Assembly: GCA_017510525.1 (NCBI GenBank)
Contig: JAFWNC010000005.1
Coordinates: forward strand, 25,253-89,252
Direction of reading: 5' to 3'
From: Clostridia bacterium
Lineage (GTDB): Bacteria > Bacillota > Clostridia > TANB77 > CAG-508
DNA length: 64,000 nt
Shown here: positions 27,255-36,421 of the stretch, piece after piece
How positions within the stretch are numbered: position 1 is the stretch's first letter
Layout: the number at the start of each line of letters is the position of its first letter
Made by a program: the position numbers and the translations under genes
The notes under the pieces: generated by a model
Told to the model about the DNA's origin: nothing
The model's input: only the letters and a program-made list of their open reading frames with translations
The model's database searches: none

Positions 27255-28193
27255 TCACTGAAAAAGGCATTTTACAGCTTCTCTATAAATACCTTTTGCC
27301 AATTCATACCCGTTTTCAATCTTTTCAGAAAATCTTGCCGTACATATACCTGAATTAATTTCCATAACCATTAACTCATCATCATATGTATGAATTACAT
27401 CTACTGTTGCAAAATTCATGTTCATGGCCTTACCTGCTGATATAGCAATTTCCTCAATTCTACTATATAGTTCAGAATCACTATCTAAAACAACCGGTAT
27501 TGCACCACCACTCAGATTATGTTTCCATGAAATAAGAATTTCTTCACCTTTTTCAGGAATATAATCCAAGTCCATTCTTGCAACATTGTCTCTTGCAACT
27601 TTTCTGTTTGGTAAGTTAAGTCCTTCAATAAGAGTTCCTAAATCTGTAACACCATCACCGATTACTGAAGGCTGAATCTTTCCATAAATCAGATAGACTT
27701 TGCCGTTTAAGTAAAAGGTTCTGTATTCAGTTTTTATATCATAGAAAGGACAAATACTAATTGAACGTTTTTTGTTTAAAAGCTTATGAACAGCAATTTC
27801 AAGATCTTTCTGAGTTAAACAAAGGAAAACTTCCTTTCCCTCAGAACCTGTATTTGCCTTAACAACTAAACAACCGCATTCATTAAACTTAGCTATAATT
27901 GTTGGCCAAATCCCACCGTCATCAATTTTACTTGGACTCAGTGTTGGGCTAAAAACTTGAAAATGAGTAATTATAGGCACATTTTGAGATTTAAGAACCT
28001 CATAAGTATCATACTTATTACCTGTAATTCTCCCTCCAGCTTGTGGATTGATATCAAAACGGTTACCATCAATATGTCTAACCTTACCATCTTTGGTTAG
28101 CTGTAAAATTCGATCATTTGACAGTTTCTCCATCTTGATTCCCATCTCATCGCACAATTCCCGCATCAAAACATGAAATACTCTTTCCTGCAT
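27255..28193 (-). CDS. ATP-grasp ligase-like protein (RimK/YheC type)
   Basis: 312 residues. The ATP-grasp fold is supported by VVKANTGSEGKEVFL (ATP-binding lysine and glycine-rich loop, about 120), an EYRTFYLNGKVYLIYGKIQP strand pair, and the metal-binding VIHTYDDELMVMEINSG near 285 (Glu and Asn ligands). Such enzymes join an amino acid to a carboxylate, as in RimK-like ligases or the spore-associated YheC/YheD proteins; the substrate is unknown. AAGGGGTG precedes ATG 28193. Codon use is richer in G/C, and it contains an in-frame CGG (VLMRELC) read without a break. Confidence 0.75.
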   Translation of the reverse strand: MQERVFHVLMRELCDEMGIKMEKLSNDRILQLTKDGKVRHIDGNRFDINPQAGGRITGNKYDTYEVLKSQNVPIITHFQVFSPTLSPSKIDDGGIWPTIIAKFNECGCLVVKANTGSEGKEVFLCLTQKDLEIAVHKLLNKKRSISICPFYDIKTEYRTFYLNGKVYLIYGKIQPSVIGDGVTDLGTLIEGLNLPNRKVARDNVARMDLDYIPEKGEEILISWKHNLSGGAIPVVLDSDSELYSRIEEIAISAGKAMNMNFATVDVIHTYDDELMVMEINSGICTARFSEKIENGYELAKGIYREAVKCLFQ

Positions 28194-28350
28194 AAAGCAA
28201 CACCCCTTTCGTTGTAATAAAAGAACATTTTGATGTCTTATAATATAAAAATTAGCGCAAAGAATATTATAGCACATTTAAAAATTATATCAATACCTTT
28301 TTTAAAAAACCTTTCGACATTTTTTTATTTTTGCCCATCTTCGCAGGTCA

Positions 28351-28524
28351 TGGGCGGGGGTGGAACCACGCCCCTACACGGTTACGCATTCTCCAACGTC
28401 TTACGCTAAAAAACTGCGGGTTGCGGGCAGGCATGGAAACCCTCCCCTACAGTTTACAATATGTATTCGTAGCGGAGCACTACAGTGCTCCATAAAAAAA
28501 GATGGGGACAAGCCCCACCCCTAC
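28351..28524. repeat. Cluster of four GTAG palindromes between the ATP-grasp gene and spoIIIAH
   Basis: Copies at 28351-28377 (GGGCGGGGGTGGAACCACGC), 28424-28450, 28466-28493 (CGTAGCGGAGCACTACAGTG) and 28502-28524 (GGGGACAAGCCCCACCCCTA). In the last copy the terminal GTAG supplies the TAG stop codon of spoIIIAH, so the element inserted at, or defined, that gene's end. Spacing is irregular and there are no constant-length spacers, so this is not CRISPR. Confidence 0.8.
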
Positions 28525-29117
28525 TTATTCGTTATATTTATATTCTCACTTCCAACTGCAAATTCTCTTGATACAATATTTTGAATCTGTGCTACTTGTT
28601 CTTGAGTTAAATTATCAGATTTAACAATAACACTTACATTATCATTATTGACAAAAATAACAACATCTTCAAATCCTTTTATTTTGAGTAAATTTTCAGC
28701 TATTAAAATACTATTTTGAATCTGTGTTGTCTTCTGAATTTCATTTTGAGCAATAGCCTTTTGCTCATTCGTTATACTACTACTTTCCAACATATTTTCA
28801 TAAATCTCAATTGTTTGGGAAAAAATATTATTTCTCTCAATTTTACAAGAAGTAAAATAATCTTCTTTTACCTCTTCAATAACTTCAGTTTTAGCAACTG
28901 TTTCCTGTGTTTCATTTTCTAATACCTCTTCCTCATTATATGTATTATTACTGCTTACTAACTGAGCATCACCCATTCCTTCTGTATAATTCTTTATATC
29001 TCCAACAACAGAATCACCAATTTTTTGACCATTATTAGTGTAATTTACATATCCAACTACTAATAAACAAATTGCAAATAAAACAATAATAATTTGATTT
29101 TTCTTTATAACCTTCAT
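28521..29117 (-). CDS. spoIIIAH: Stage III sporulation protein AH
   Basis: Mother-cell outer-forespore-membrane protein that pairs with SpoIIQ to form the intercellular channel. 198 residues: N-terminal membrane helix (NQIIIVLFAICLLVVGYVNYTNN), a low-complexity Glu/Val/Thr region, then the YscJ/FliF-like ring domain (EIQKTTQIQNSILIAENLLKIKGFEDVVIFVNNDNVSVIVKSDNLT, about 120-195). Last gene of the operon; the TAG stop lies inside a GTAG repeat. Confidence 0.93.
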   Translation of the reverse strand: MKVIKKNQIIIVLFAICLLVVGYVNYTNNGQKIGDSVVGDIKNYTEGMGDAQLVSSNNTYNEEEVLENETQETVAKTEVIEEVKEDYFTSCKIERNNIFSQTIEIYENMLESSSITNEQKAIAQNEIQKTTQIQNSILIAENLLKIKGFEDVVIFVNNDNVSVIVKSDNLTQEQVAQIQNIVSREFAVGSENINITNK

Positions 29118-29119
29118 TA

Positions 29120-29719
29120 TTATTCTCCTTTCATCTCAAAAACCTGAATTTTATGGCTAGATAGCCCAGTTGCCGCTTCAACCGCCGCAATAATATTATT
29201 TTTAACTGTTGTGTTACTTGCTCCTTTTGCAATAACAACAGCTCCTTCAACTTGAGGAAGTGTAACTTTTTCTGTTACTGGATTAGAATTAGCATCAGAT
29301 ACCACTTGCTTATTTGAATCATATGACTCTATTTTCCTAGTTCCACCATCATTGTCACTTTCTTCTGTAATACTCTGATTTGAAGTTTCATTATACATTG
29401 GAGTTATCTTACTACTTTGACTATAAGTAATTAAAACTTCAACATCACCAACACCTTTTATCTTGGAGAGTATCTTTTCTAGATTGTCTTCTAAACTATC
29501 CTCTACTGCAACATCTTCAATAATAGTATTAGATTCAACCAATTCCGCATTTGTCTGATTCTTAACTTTTTTCTTATCGTCTTTAAAAATATAATTTACT
29601 GCTATTAATGTAAAAACTAAAACTACGAGGAAAAAAATTAAGTTTTCAATTTTCTTTTTATCTTTTGGCTCTTTTTTAACTACCAAAGCCTTTACTTTAT
29701 CAAAATTTTCTTTAAACAT
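29120..29719 (-). CDS. spoIIIAG: Stage III sporulation protein AG
   Basis: Ring-forming component of the feeding-tube channel. 199 residues from ATG 29719 (GAGGTG upstream; an in-frame GTG at 29725 overlaps that site). One membrane helix (NLIFFLVVLVFTLIAVNYIF), then a periplasmic-type domain with LEKILSKIKGVGDVEVLITYSQSS and a C-terminal VEGAVVIAKGASNTTVKNNIIAAVEAATGLSSHKIQVFEMK, characteristic of the family. Confidence 0.93.
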   Translation of the reverse strand: MFKENFDKVKALVVKKEPKDKKKIENLIFFLVVLVFTLIAVNYIFKDDKKKVKNQTNAELVESNTIIEDVAVEDSLEDNLEKILSKIKGVGDVEVLITYSQSSKITPMYNETSNQSITEESDNDGGTRKIESYDSNKQVVSDANSNPVTEKVTLPQVEGAVVIAKGASNTTVKNNIIAAVEAATGLSSHKIQVFEMKGE

Positions 29720-29727
29720 AAACACCT

Positions 29728-30291
29728 CTAATTTATAACAATCTTATCTTTACTAACTGAATACACTTCATAAATAACATTTTTAATCTCTTCATATTTT
29801 TCATTTTCCTCAGTTTTCTTATTATTGCTCTTATTTTCAATATCAACTTTTTCAATTTTTATATCATCGCTTAATCTCTTATTCTTTTTTGTATTAACTA
29901 CAATACTCTCAATATTGCCATAGTTTTCTCCGTCTTCATTATTTATTTCAACCTTAACATCATTTATCTCATAACCCTTTTCTTTTAATGTACTTATGAT
30001 ATTTTCCTTTAGTTTCTCCTTATAAACATTTTCAACATTTTTATCAATAATATCCATGTTTTGAACTGTATTTGTGCTAGAAACTGTAACTTCGTTATAA
30101 TTACCAATAATTGAAGCAAGATTTAGCCTTTTTCCTGTTACAGGATTAATAATTGCATATAAAATAAATAACCCCATAACAAGCTCAATATATTTTTTAT
30201 TTTTTCCATTTGGAATTATTAATTCAAAAACAATCACAATAATTAAAACAACAATAATCTCTTTTGCCCAATTACTTATAAAATCTACCAT
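29728..30291 (-). CDS. spoIIIAF: Stage III sporulation protein AF
   Basis: 187 residues from ATG 30291, which has AAAGGAG upstream. Two N-terminal membrane helices (IIVVLIIVIVFELIIP; YIELVMGLFILYAIINPV) and a C-terminal soluble domain with ENIISTLKEKGYEINDVKVEI, as expected for SpoIIIAF. Starts 11 bases after the spoIIIAE stop. Confidence 0.9.
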   Translation of the reverse strand: MVDFISNWAKEIIVVLIIVIVFELIIPNGKNKKYIELVMGLFILYAIINPVTGKRLNLASIIGNYNEVTVSSTNTVQNMDIIDKNVENVYKEKLKENIISTLKEKGYEINDVKVEINNEDGENYGNIESIVVNTKKNKRLSDDIKIEKVDIENKSNNKKTEENEKYEEIKNVIYEVYSVSKDKIVIN

Positions 30292-30302
30292 TTTTTCTCC
30301 TT

Positions 30303-31430
30303 TCAAGTTCCAAGACTAATCTTCATAATAATAGTAACACCAATAATCATCATAAGACTCATACTTGTAACTATAGCAAATAATATTTTAAATGAATCAC
30401 CCATTTGTTCTAAAATATTTACAATTCTTTTATCAGCAATAACCTCACAGAGCCCACTAGCTAGATAATAAGTTAAAGTCAATACGCCAACACGAATAAC
30501 CGGAATAATGCAAATACCAATAACACCAATAATTCCAATAAAACCAATAGTATTTTTCAAAATACCTGCACACCCCAAAACAGTCTCAACAGTATCACCT
30601 AAAATTTTTCCAACGACTGGAACGAAGCTTGAAATTGCAGACTTTGTAGCCTTAGCGCTAACCTGATCAACACCCTGGCTTAAACTAGTTTCCAAAGATA
30701 TCAACCCTGTAAAAATAGTCAGTATAATACATAATACCCAAACAATACTAGATTTAAAATATTTTGATAATTTCTGAACACCGACTTTATCTGAAATATT
30801 TGAAACAATCCCTAAAACTGTTGATACTATTAAGATTGGGAATATTATATTAATAATAGTTTTACTAATAAAAGTAATTGAAAACAGAATAATTGACTGA
30901 ATTACTAAACCTGAACTTATATATCCTGTAGAAATAATAAGTGAAATAAGTATTGGTATTAAAATATATGTAAAATCAGTTAAAAGTGAAATTGTATCTT
31001 TTATATACATTATTATTTCATTATATGATTTCATTAAAATAATGACTATCAATATAAACTGAACAAAATATGCTATCTTACCAGTAGACTCATTTCCAAG
31101 ACTTTCACTAATACTTTTTAAAATACTATGAATAACAATAATAACTAATATTGTACCTAAAACATTGATAGCACTTTTAACCTCTTGACCCAGAATACTA
31201 AAACCTCTAGTAATCATAAAATCTATATTAACACTTCCAGAAACTGAATCAGAAAATAATTTAGAATAATCAATATCCTCAAACCCAGTATTATATTTTT
31301 TTGTCTCTGACAAGAAATTATTAACCCCCAAAGTATCCATCTGAGAATCAATAACCTCCTCATTACTCCCCAAAACAACACTATGTATAAATATTAAAAT
31401 TATAAAAACACTTAATACTTTTCTTCTCAT
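30303..31430 (-). CDS. spoIIIAE: Stage III sporulation protein AE
   Basis: Largest polytopic membrane protein of the operon, 375 residues. Signal-like N-terminus (VLSVFIILIFIHSVVLG) and about seven membrane segments, with the conserved SAISSFVPVVGKILGDTVETVLGCAGILKNTIG region. Likely part of the channel's export apparatus. ATG at 31430 preferred over GTG at 31433. Confidence 0.93.
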   Translation of the reverse strand: MRRKVLSVFIILIFIHSVVLGSNEEVIDSQMDTLGVNNFLSETKKYNTGFEDIDYSKLFSDSVSGSVNIDFMITRGFSILGQEVKSAINVLGTILVIIVIHSILKSISESLGNESTGKIAYFVQFILIVIILMKSYNEIIMYIKDTISLLTDFTYILIPILISLIISTGYISSGLVIQSIILFSITFISKTIINIIFPILIVSTVLGIVSNISDKVGVQKLSKYFKSSIVWVLCIILTIFTGLISLETSLSQGVDQVSAKATKSAISSFVPVVGKILGDTVETVLGCAGILKNTIGFIGIIGVIGICIIPVIRVGVLTLTYYLASGLCEVIADKRIVNILEQMGDSFKILFAIVTSMSLMMIIGVTIIMKISLGT

Positions 31431-31472
31431 CACTACATTTCCTAAATTAATTATTGGTGCTATTATTTGTAT

Positions 31473-31860
31473 TTATGGTAAAATTGCAATCAAAGTCTCT
31501 AAAAGTGCCGACACAATCGGAACAGACGCACCAATAATTAAAACCTTTCCCCCAAGATCAATCTTAGACGCAATCGCACTCTCCCCGCAATCCTTACAAA
31601 TACTAACCGCAAATTCAGTCAAAATAGCTATTCCAGTTATCTTAATAAGAATAACAATAAACTCAGAATTAGCTCCTACTTTATTCGATAAATTATACAA
31701 AAGATTAATAATATCTCTAAACTTATCAAAAATCATAAAAAATATAATAATTCCCGATATTATAGAAACATAAACAACAAACTCAGGTCTATATTGTTTT
31801 AAAATTACAATAACCAAAAGAGCAACAAAACCAACACCGAATAACCTTTATAATATCCAT
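31473..31860 (-). CDS. spoIIIAD: Stage III sporulation protein AD, +1 frame break at codon 8 (CGG)
   Basis: Small membrane protein of the channel complex, resembling the ATP-synthase c-like SpoIIIAC/AD pair. Read through the frame break it is about 128 residues, normal length. From ATG 31860 the zero frame gives MDIIKVIRCWFCC and a stop; skipping the C of CGG (31837-31839) gives MDIIKVIGVGFVALLVIVIL joined to KQYRPEFVVYVSIISGIIIFF, the expected N-terminus and first helix. The in-frame part alone would lack the first membrane segment and has no ribosome-binding site. Length 388 bases is 3n+1. Confidence 0.88.
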
Positions 31861-31885
31861 ACTAAAACTCACATTCTTTCTTAAA

Positions 31886-32080
31886 CTATATATTAAACAA
31901 CGTTCTTACACTAATAAACAAATCACTTATCTCATTAATAACAATAGACAAAACAATAACCATTCCCGCTAAAGTAGTCATCATAGCCTGATCTTCTCTT
32001 CCCGCCTTAGCTAATACCTGATTTAAAACAGCAACCAAAATCCCAATAGCAGCAATTTTAAACAACAAATTAATATCCAT
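31886..32080 (-). CDS. spoIIIAC: Stage III sporulation protein AC
   Basis: 64 residues, two membrane helices: MDINLLFKIAAIGILVAVLNQVL, the conserved AGREDQAMMTTLAGMVIVL segment and ISDLFISVRTLF. The GGAGG ribosome-binding site supports ATG 32080; an in-frame TTG upstream lies in that site. Confidence 0.93.
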   Translation of the reverse strand: MDINLLFKIAAIGILVAVLNQVLAKAGREDQAMMTTLAGMVIVLSIVINEISDLFISVRTLFNI

Positions 32081-32135
32081 AAAAACCTCCAAATTATTGT
32101 ACTTTTTAGTAATTTGAAATTATATATGTATTGTT

Positions 32136-32645
32136 TTAAATCAGTATTACAACTAGTCCAACTCCACAAATAAGTCCTAATTTCCTATATAACCTCTCAT
32201 TCTTAGACTTCTCTAATTCAGCATTTTTAATCTGTCTATCAAGCAAAGATTCAGTTAGATAAATCTCGCTAAGTTGTCCATCTTTGTCAGTCTTTCCAAG
32301 CATCTTACCAAACCCCATTAAAATCTCTTTATCTTCTTTATTAATACTCATATCAGTTTTTAAAATTCCCTTTTCCCATCCTTCTTTTGCCCCATATTCT
32401 TCAATACTAGTAATGACATTTCTATACATGTTTTTTATTGTCGGGCTAGATATTTCACCAATTTCTTCAAAAATCTCAATAATAGGTTCATATGTAAATT
32501 TTATTTTAGTACTCATAACATTAAAGCAATTCTTTATCTCGTCCAGTTCCTGTAATCTATAAACATATTTCTTTGAAATTAATATGCCAATATAAGTTGC
32601 GCAAATTACAATTAAACCTGATAATAATATTTTTAAAATAATCAT
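32136..32645 (-). CDS. spoIIIAB: Stage III sporulation protein AB
   Basis: 169 residues. N-terminal membrane helix (MIILKILLSGLIVICATYIGILIS), a long helical cytoplasmic domain (KKYVYRLQELDEIKNCFNVMSTKIKFTYEPI...), and a C-terminal hydrophobic end (YRKLGLICGVGLVVILI), as in the GspF-like SpoIIIAB. Second gene of the operon, 9 bases after spoIIIAA. Confidence 0.92.
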   Translation of the reverse strand: MIILKILLSGLIVICATYIGILISKKYVYRLQELDEIKNCFNVMSTKIKFTYEPIIEIFEEIGEISSPTIKNMYRNVITSIEEYGAKEGWEKGILKTDMSINKEDKEILMGFGKMLGKTDKDGQLSEIYLTESLLDRQIKNAELEKSKNERLYRKLGLICGVGLVVILI

Positions 32646-32654
32646 GATATTCTC

Positions 32655-33611
32655 CTAATATTCCTTATACTCACCTGAACACTTATCAAAAAAATATCTT
32701 CTTGATAATCTTCCTCTTTTTTCTCTATCTAGAACTAAAATTTTCTCAATAATCCCTTTATGAAACAAAGTCTTAAGTTCTGGATTATTTTTTATATCAT
32801 TAATACTCTCACCATGTGCAGTAAAAATTCCTTTTACACCTGAACACATTGCATAGTTAATACTATCAGCTTCATCTATACCGCCAATCTCGTCAACAGC
32901 AATAACTTGAGGTGCCATAGACCTTACCATCATTTTAATTCCTATAACTTTTGGAATATTTTCTAATACATCTGTCCTTATTCCTAAATCAGTTTGAGGA
33001 ACCCCTCTATACATAGCTGAAATCTCAGAGCGTTCATCTATTAAACCTATATTAATTCCATTTCTATTATTATCACCATTGCTAAGGTTTCTTATCAAAT
33101 CTCTGAGTACTGTAGTCTTACCACTTCCAGGGCATCCCATAATCAAAGAATTATATATAGAATTACTATTATAAATATGTTTAATTAGAAAATCACTACA
33201 CCCTTTAACTTCTCTTGCAACTCTAAAATTCAAACTATTAATATGAACTATATTAACAACCTTATCATTTTCAACAGCAACGTTTCCTGAAATTCCAACT
33301 CTATGTCCTCCATTTACAGTTATGAAACCATTGCAAATTTGATTTTGATATGAATAAATTGAATTTTCAGTTATTTTTTCCAAGGATTTTAATAAGTCCT
33401 CTGTTGATACTATGTAATCAATTATTTTTTCATTATTTAAAAGCTTTATAATTATTGGTTTTCCATTACGAAGCCTAATCTCTTCAATATGTTCATATTC
33501 TTCAATATTTTCTAATATCTTACTACGAATTATTTCACTAAAATATTTTGAAATTTCAAAAATTCTATTTTCTGTAATAATTTTACAATTCATTTTTATA
33601 AACTTCTCCAT
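32655..33611 (-). CDS. spoIIIAA: Stage III sporulation protein AA (ATPase)
   Basis: Secretion-type ATPase energising the mother cell to forespore channel. 318 residues. Walker A GCPGSGKTT (about 165), Walker B VIAVDEIGG (about 240) and the EEIRLRNGKPIII N-terminal signature are clear. The start is uncertain: ATG 33611 lacks a good ribosome-binding site, and an in-frame ATG 18 bases downstream has GGAG 12 bases before it. Confidence 0.94.
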   Translation of the reverse strand: MEKFIKMNCKIITENRIFEISKYFSEIIRSKILENIEEYEHIEEIRLRNGKPIIIKLLNNEKIIDYIVSTEDLLKSLEKITENSIYSYQNQICNGFITVNGGHRVGISGNVAVENDKVVNIVHINSLNFRVAREVKGCSDFLIKHIYNSNSIYNSLIMGCPGSGKTTVLRDLIRNLSNGDNNRNGINIGLIDERSEISAMYRGVPQTDLGIRTDVLENIPKVIGIKMMVRSMAPQVIAVDEIGGIDEADSINYAMCSGVKGIFTAHGESINDIKNNPELKTLFHKGIIEKILVLDREKRGRLSRRYFFDKCSGEYKEY

Positions 33612-33663
33612 ATTATTAATATATTCTTGTGAAATAATTTTAGAACTAAATCATTAAAAAATA

Positions 33664-33692
33664 TTGACGTTTTGGGAAAAATGCAGTATTAT
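33664..33692 (+). promoter_or_regulatory. Promoter of the 33714 membrane protein gene
   Basis: TTGACG (33664-33669), 17 bases, TATTAT (33687-33692). Divergent from the spoIIIA operon start. Confidence 0.6.
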
Positions 33693-33713
33693 ATTAATAA
33701 GGGAGTGAAAAAA

Positions 33714-34196
33714 ATGTATAGAGAAAAAGCCTTAAAAAGAACAATTATTTTTATGAGAATTCGCAGATATATTTTTATTTTTGCATTTGTAATTTTAGGA
33801 TTAGCTGGTGCATTTGTTGTAAGCGAATTTTTAACAGATATAGCGAGATTAGATCAACAAGTTGGAAATATAATAATGATAGCAACAGCAATTTCAATTT
33901 TCCTTATTGGTTTTGTACTTACAAGTGCTTTAGAGTTTAGAATTCAACAAGCTTATCTTGAAATGAAAATACTTAAAAGATTAAATGTTGTTTCTTTTAA
34001 ATTAACGAAATTATTGGAAAATCAAGGAGTTTCTCTTTCAGATGAATTAGATAAATATGAAAATTCTTCTTTAATGACTCCAAAAAAGTCAAAGAAGTTT
34101 AGATTTAAAAAAGAAAAGAAACAGAAAAAAGTTAAAAATAATCCAGAAGAAAAAAAAGATAATGAATTTATAGAAAAATTAAAAGTTGATTTATAA
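33714..34196 (+). CDS. Small two-helix membrane protein with basic tail
   Basis: 160 residues; GGGAGTG precedes ATG 33714. Two membrane helices (YIFIFAFVILGLAGAFVVSEFL; IIMIATAISIFLIGFVLTSAL), a short helical cytoplasmic section and a Lys-rich C-terminus (PKKSKKFRFKKEKKQKKVK). No family recognised. Its divergent position next to spoIIIAA does not by itself prove a sporulation role. Confidence 0.7.
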   Translation: MYREKALKRTIIFMRIRRYIFIFAFVILGLAGAFVVSEFLTDIARLDQQVGNIIMIATAISIFLIGFVLTSALEFRIQQAYLEMKILKRLNVVSFKLTKLLENQGVSLSDELDKYENSSLMTPKKSKKFRFKKEKKQKKVKNNPEEKKDNEFIEKLKVDL

Positions 34197-34202
34197 TAAA
34201 GA

Positions 34203-34264
34203 AAAAATTTAGGGACGCACACCAAATTAAACTTGTTTAATTTGGTGTGCGTCCCTAAATTTTT
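34203..34264. repeat. 62-bp perfect palindrome between convergent genes
   Basis: Arms AAAAATTTAGGGACGCACACC...AAATTAAAC with a 2-base centre, no mismatch. It serves as terminator for both the 33714 and the 34263 genes and overlaps the latter's stop. The AGGGAC edge resembles the other long palindromes. Confidence 0.85.
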
Positions 34265-35294
34265 AATTATTTCTGTTCTCATTATTATTACTATTATTTC
34301 CTTCAGTTTTCTCTATTGATGTTAGGTAATATTTTCCAGAATTATTATCTTTCTTGAATACATATTTAAATCTTTGTAATGAATTAAAGTCTTTCACATT
34401 ACCCTCAATAGTTTCATGATTGAAACCATCAATTGAATCATTTGATAAAATATTCTCTCTATAAGTATCTCCAGTAACTGCAAATATGCTATTTTCAGTA
34501 GTCATTAATTCACCAGAGAATTCTTTGTTTGAAAAATTATATCCACTATATAATTGATATCCCATATTATTATTATCAATTGAAAATGTTTTTATAAAAA
34601 ATGGAACAACATATATTTCAATTCTATCACTATATTTTACAGCCTTCTCAACATAATCATTTATGATTGGAGGCTCATTTTCATTTATTCCACTCTCAAC
34701 AACCTCAAATAATTCATTATCTGATTTATAAGCGTATTTATCAACACTATAATACTTTGAAAAATTATCATCTTCAAATAGTTTAACATCAGAATATCTT
34801 ATATTATTTGTTGAACCAAATATTGTTGATAAATAACTATCAACTTTTTCTTTTGAGATTGTTTTTATATTATTATTAACATTTATTTCTGAATCTTTAA
34901 CAGATGCTAATGCTAACTTTAATTTTACATCATCTGAAATCTCTCCATTTGAAGAATAAATAGCGTATTTAGCAAATGTTTTTTGATTTCCTGCATTTTT
35001 AAATAATGTTTTTACATCTGAAGAATTAACATTTATCTCTTCTCCATTTGAATTATCTTCATCGTCATCTTCGTCATCATTATCATCATCTACAATAGCG
35101 TTTCTCATAACATCATTCATACTATTAGAATTAGTATTAGTATTATTGTTAGAATTTGAAGTTAAATTAATTGTAGAATTACTACCCTTTCCAGACTGTG
35201 TAGCTAAAATAATAACACATGTTATTATTATACCTATTATTAGTGCAAAGAATATAATTATTGCAACTAAAGGAATTCCTCTTTTTTGATTCAT
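34263..35294 (-). CDS. Membrane-anchored extracytoplasmic protein, unknown
   Basis: 343 residues. N-terminal membrane helix (GIPLVAIIIFFALIIGIIITCVIIL), an Asn/Ser/Thr-rich then acidic linker (about 38-90, DDDNDDEDDDED), and a C-terminal globular domain (about 95-325) of alpha/beta character ending in an Asn-rich tail. Good AGGAGG ribosome-binding site. No family recognised. The Asn-rich linkers recall the 16702 and 17224 proteins. Confidence 0.7.
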   Translation of the reverse strand: MNQKRGIPLVAIIIFFALIIGIIITCVIILATQSGKGSNSTINLTSNSNNNTNTNSNSMNDVMRNAIVDDDNDDEDDDEDNSNGEEINVNSSDVKTLFKNAGNQKTFAKYAIYSSNGEISDDVKLKLALASVKDSEINVNNNIKTISKEKVDSYLSTIFGSTNNIRYSDVKLFEDDNFSKYYSVDKYAYKSDNELFEVVESGINENEPPIINDYVEKAVKYSDRIEIYVVPFFIKTFSIDNNNMGYQLYSGYNFSNKEFSGELMTTENSIFAVTGDTYRENILSNDSIDGFNHETIEGNVKDFNSLQRFKYVFKKDNNSGKYYLTSIEKTEGNNSNNNENRNN

Positions 35295-35359
35295 TTTTAT
35301 TTTCCTCCTCTTTTGTAATACATTAATTATATAAATAAATATTTTTTAAATCAATAGTA

Positions 35360-36364
35360 TTACAAATAATTTTTACATAAAATTGATTTTAAAGCAATTT
35401 CAATATCAATTTCTCCAATTTTATATTTATAGTCTAATTCAATTAACTCATTTAATATTTGCTCTAGTTCATCTATCTTAAAAAAGTTTGCTTGTTTTCT
35501 ATATTTAGAAATTAAAAACATCTGATTAGTTTTTAAATCTAAAACTTTAGCTATATCGTTTCCATTTTTAATAGCTAAACTTGCTAAGTAAACTTTTTTA
35601 AAATGATTATATAGTGTTATTAATATTTTGGGCAAAGGTTCTTTTTGATAAATAAGATTATCTAAGATATTTAATGCCTCATCAATTTTTTTATCTCCAA
35701 GTAAATCTGTAAGCTGAAAAATAACAGCTTGAATTTGCTTTGTTGATAGATTATCAATATCCTCTTTTTTTATAGTATTACCACTACCAGCATATTCAAT
35801 TAGCTTTCTGATTTCATTAATTAAGTTTTGCATATCAGTTCCAACAACTTCAATTAAATACATTAGATCATTATCAGAAATATTAACTTTATAAGCATTA
35901 CATATCTTTTTTAACCTTACTTTAATTTGAGCAGGTTTTAAGTACTCGAAGTTAACTAAACAAGCTTTCTTTTCTAATAATTTATAAAAACTATATTTAT
36001 TAACCTCTTCTTCAATAAAAACAATAATACATGAATCTGTAATTAAATCCATGTTTTTATCTATGTAATCACTTAATTTTTCTTTAATACTAATATTTTT
36101 ACTTTCTTTCTTAAAAAGTCCAGAGTTTCTAATTATTATTAATTTTTTATCATATCCAAAAGCTGGTGTTTCTATATTAGGGATTATGTCATTTAAATTG
36201 CTATCATCAATTAAAATATAATTAATCCCTAATTGAAGTTCACCAAAAATCTTTTTAATTTTCTTAACTGCTTCATCTAAAAGGAACTTATCATTTCCCC
36301 AAAATAAATAAATAGACTCTAATTTCTTTTCATTTAATTCTTTTTCTAGAGTTTCATAAGACAT
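35360..36364 (-). CDS. holA: DNA polymerase III, delta subunit
   Basis: Clamp-loader subunit that opens the beta clamp. 334 residues, normal length. N-terminal YLFWGNDKFLLDEAVKKIKK, middle FEYLKPAQIKVRLKKICNAYKVNISDNDLMYLIEVVGTDMQNLINEIRKLIEYAG, and the C-terminal helical collar domain (LLGDKKIDEALNILDNLIYQKEPLPKILITLYNHFK) are characteristic. Confidence 0.93.
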   Translation of the reverse strand: MSYETLEKELNEKKLESIYLFWGNDKFLLDEAVKKIKKIFGELQLGINYILIDDSNLNDIIPNIETPAFGYDKKLIIIRNSGLFKKESKNISIKEKLSDYIDKNMDLITDSCIIVFIEEEVNKYSFYKLLEKKACLVNFEYLKPAQIKVRLKKICNAYKVNISDNDLMYLIEVVGTDMQNLINEIRKLIEYAGSGNTIKKEDIDNLSTKQIQAVIFQLTDLLGDKKIDEALNILDNLIYQKEPLPKILITLYNHFKKVYLASLAIKNGNDIAKVLDLKTNQMFLISKYRKQANFFKIDELEQILNELIELDYKYKIGEIDIEIALKSILCKNYL

Positions 36365-36421
36365 CCCTTTAAAGCTCCTTCACTAAAATAATCTTATTTA
36401 TCTAAAGTTAGAAGAATCATT

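Noticed and set aside
28351..28524. CRISPR array
   Set aside because: Repeats are palindromic with variable cores, in both orientations and irregularly spaced; there are no uniform spacers or cas genes.
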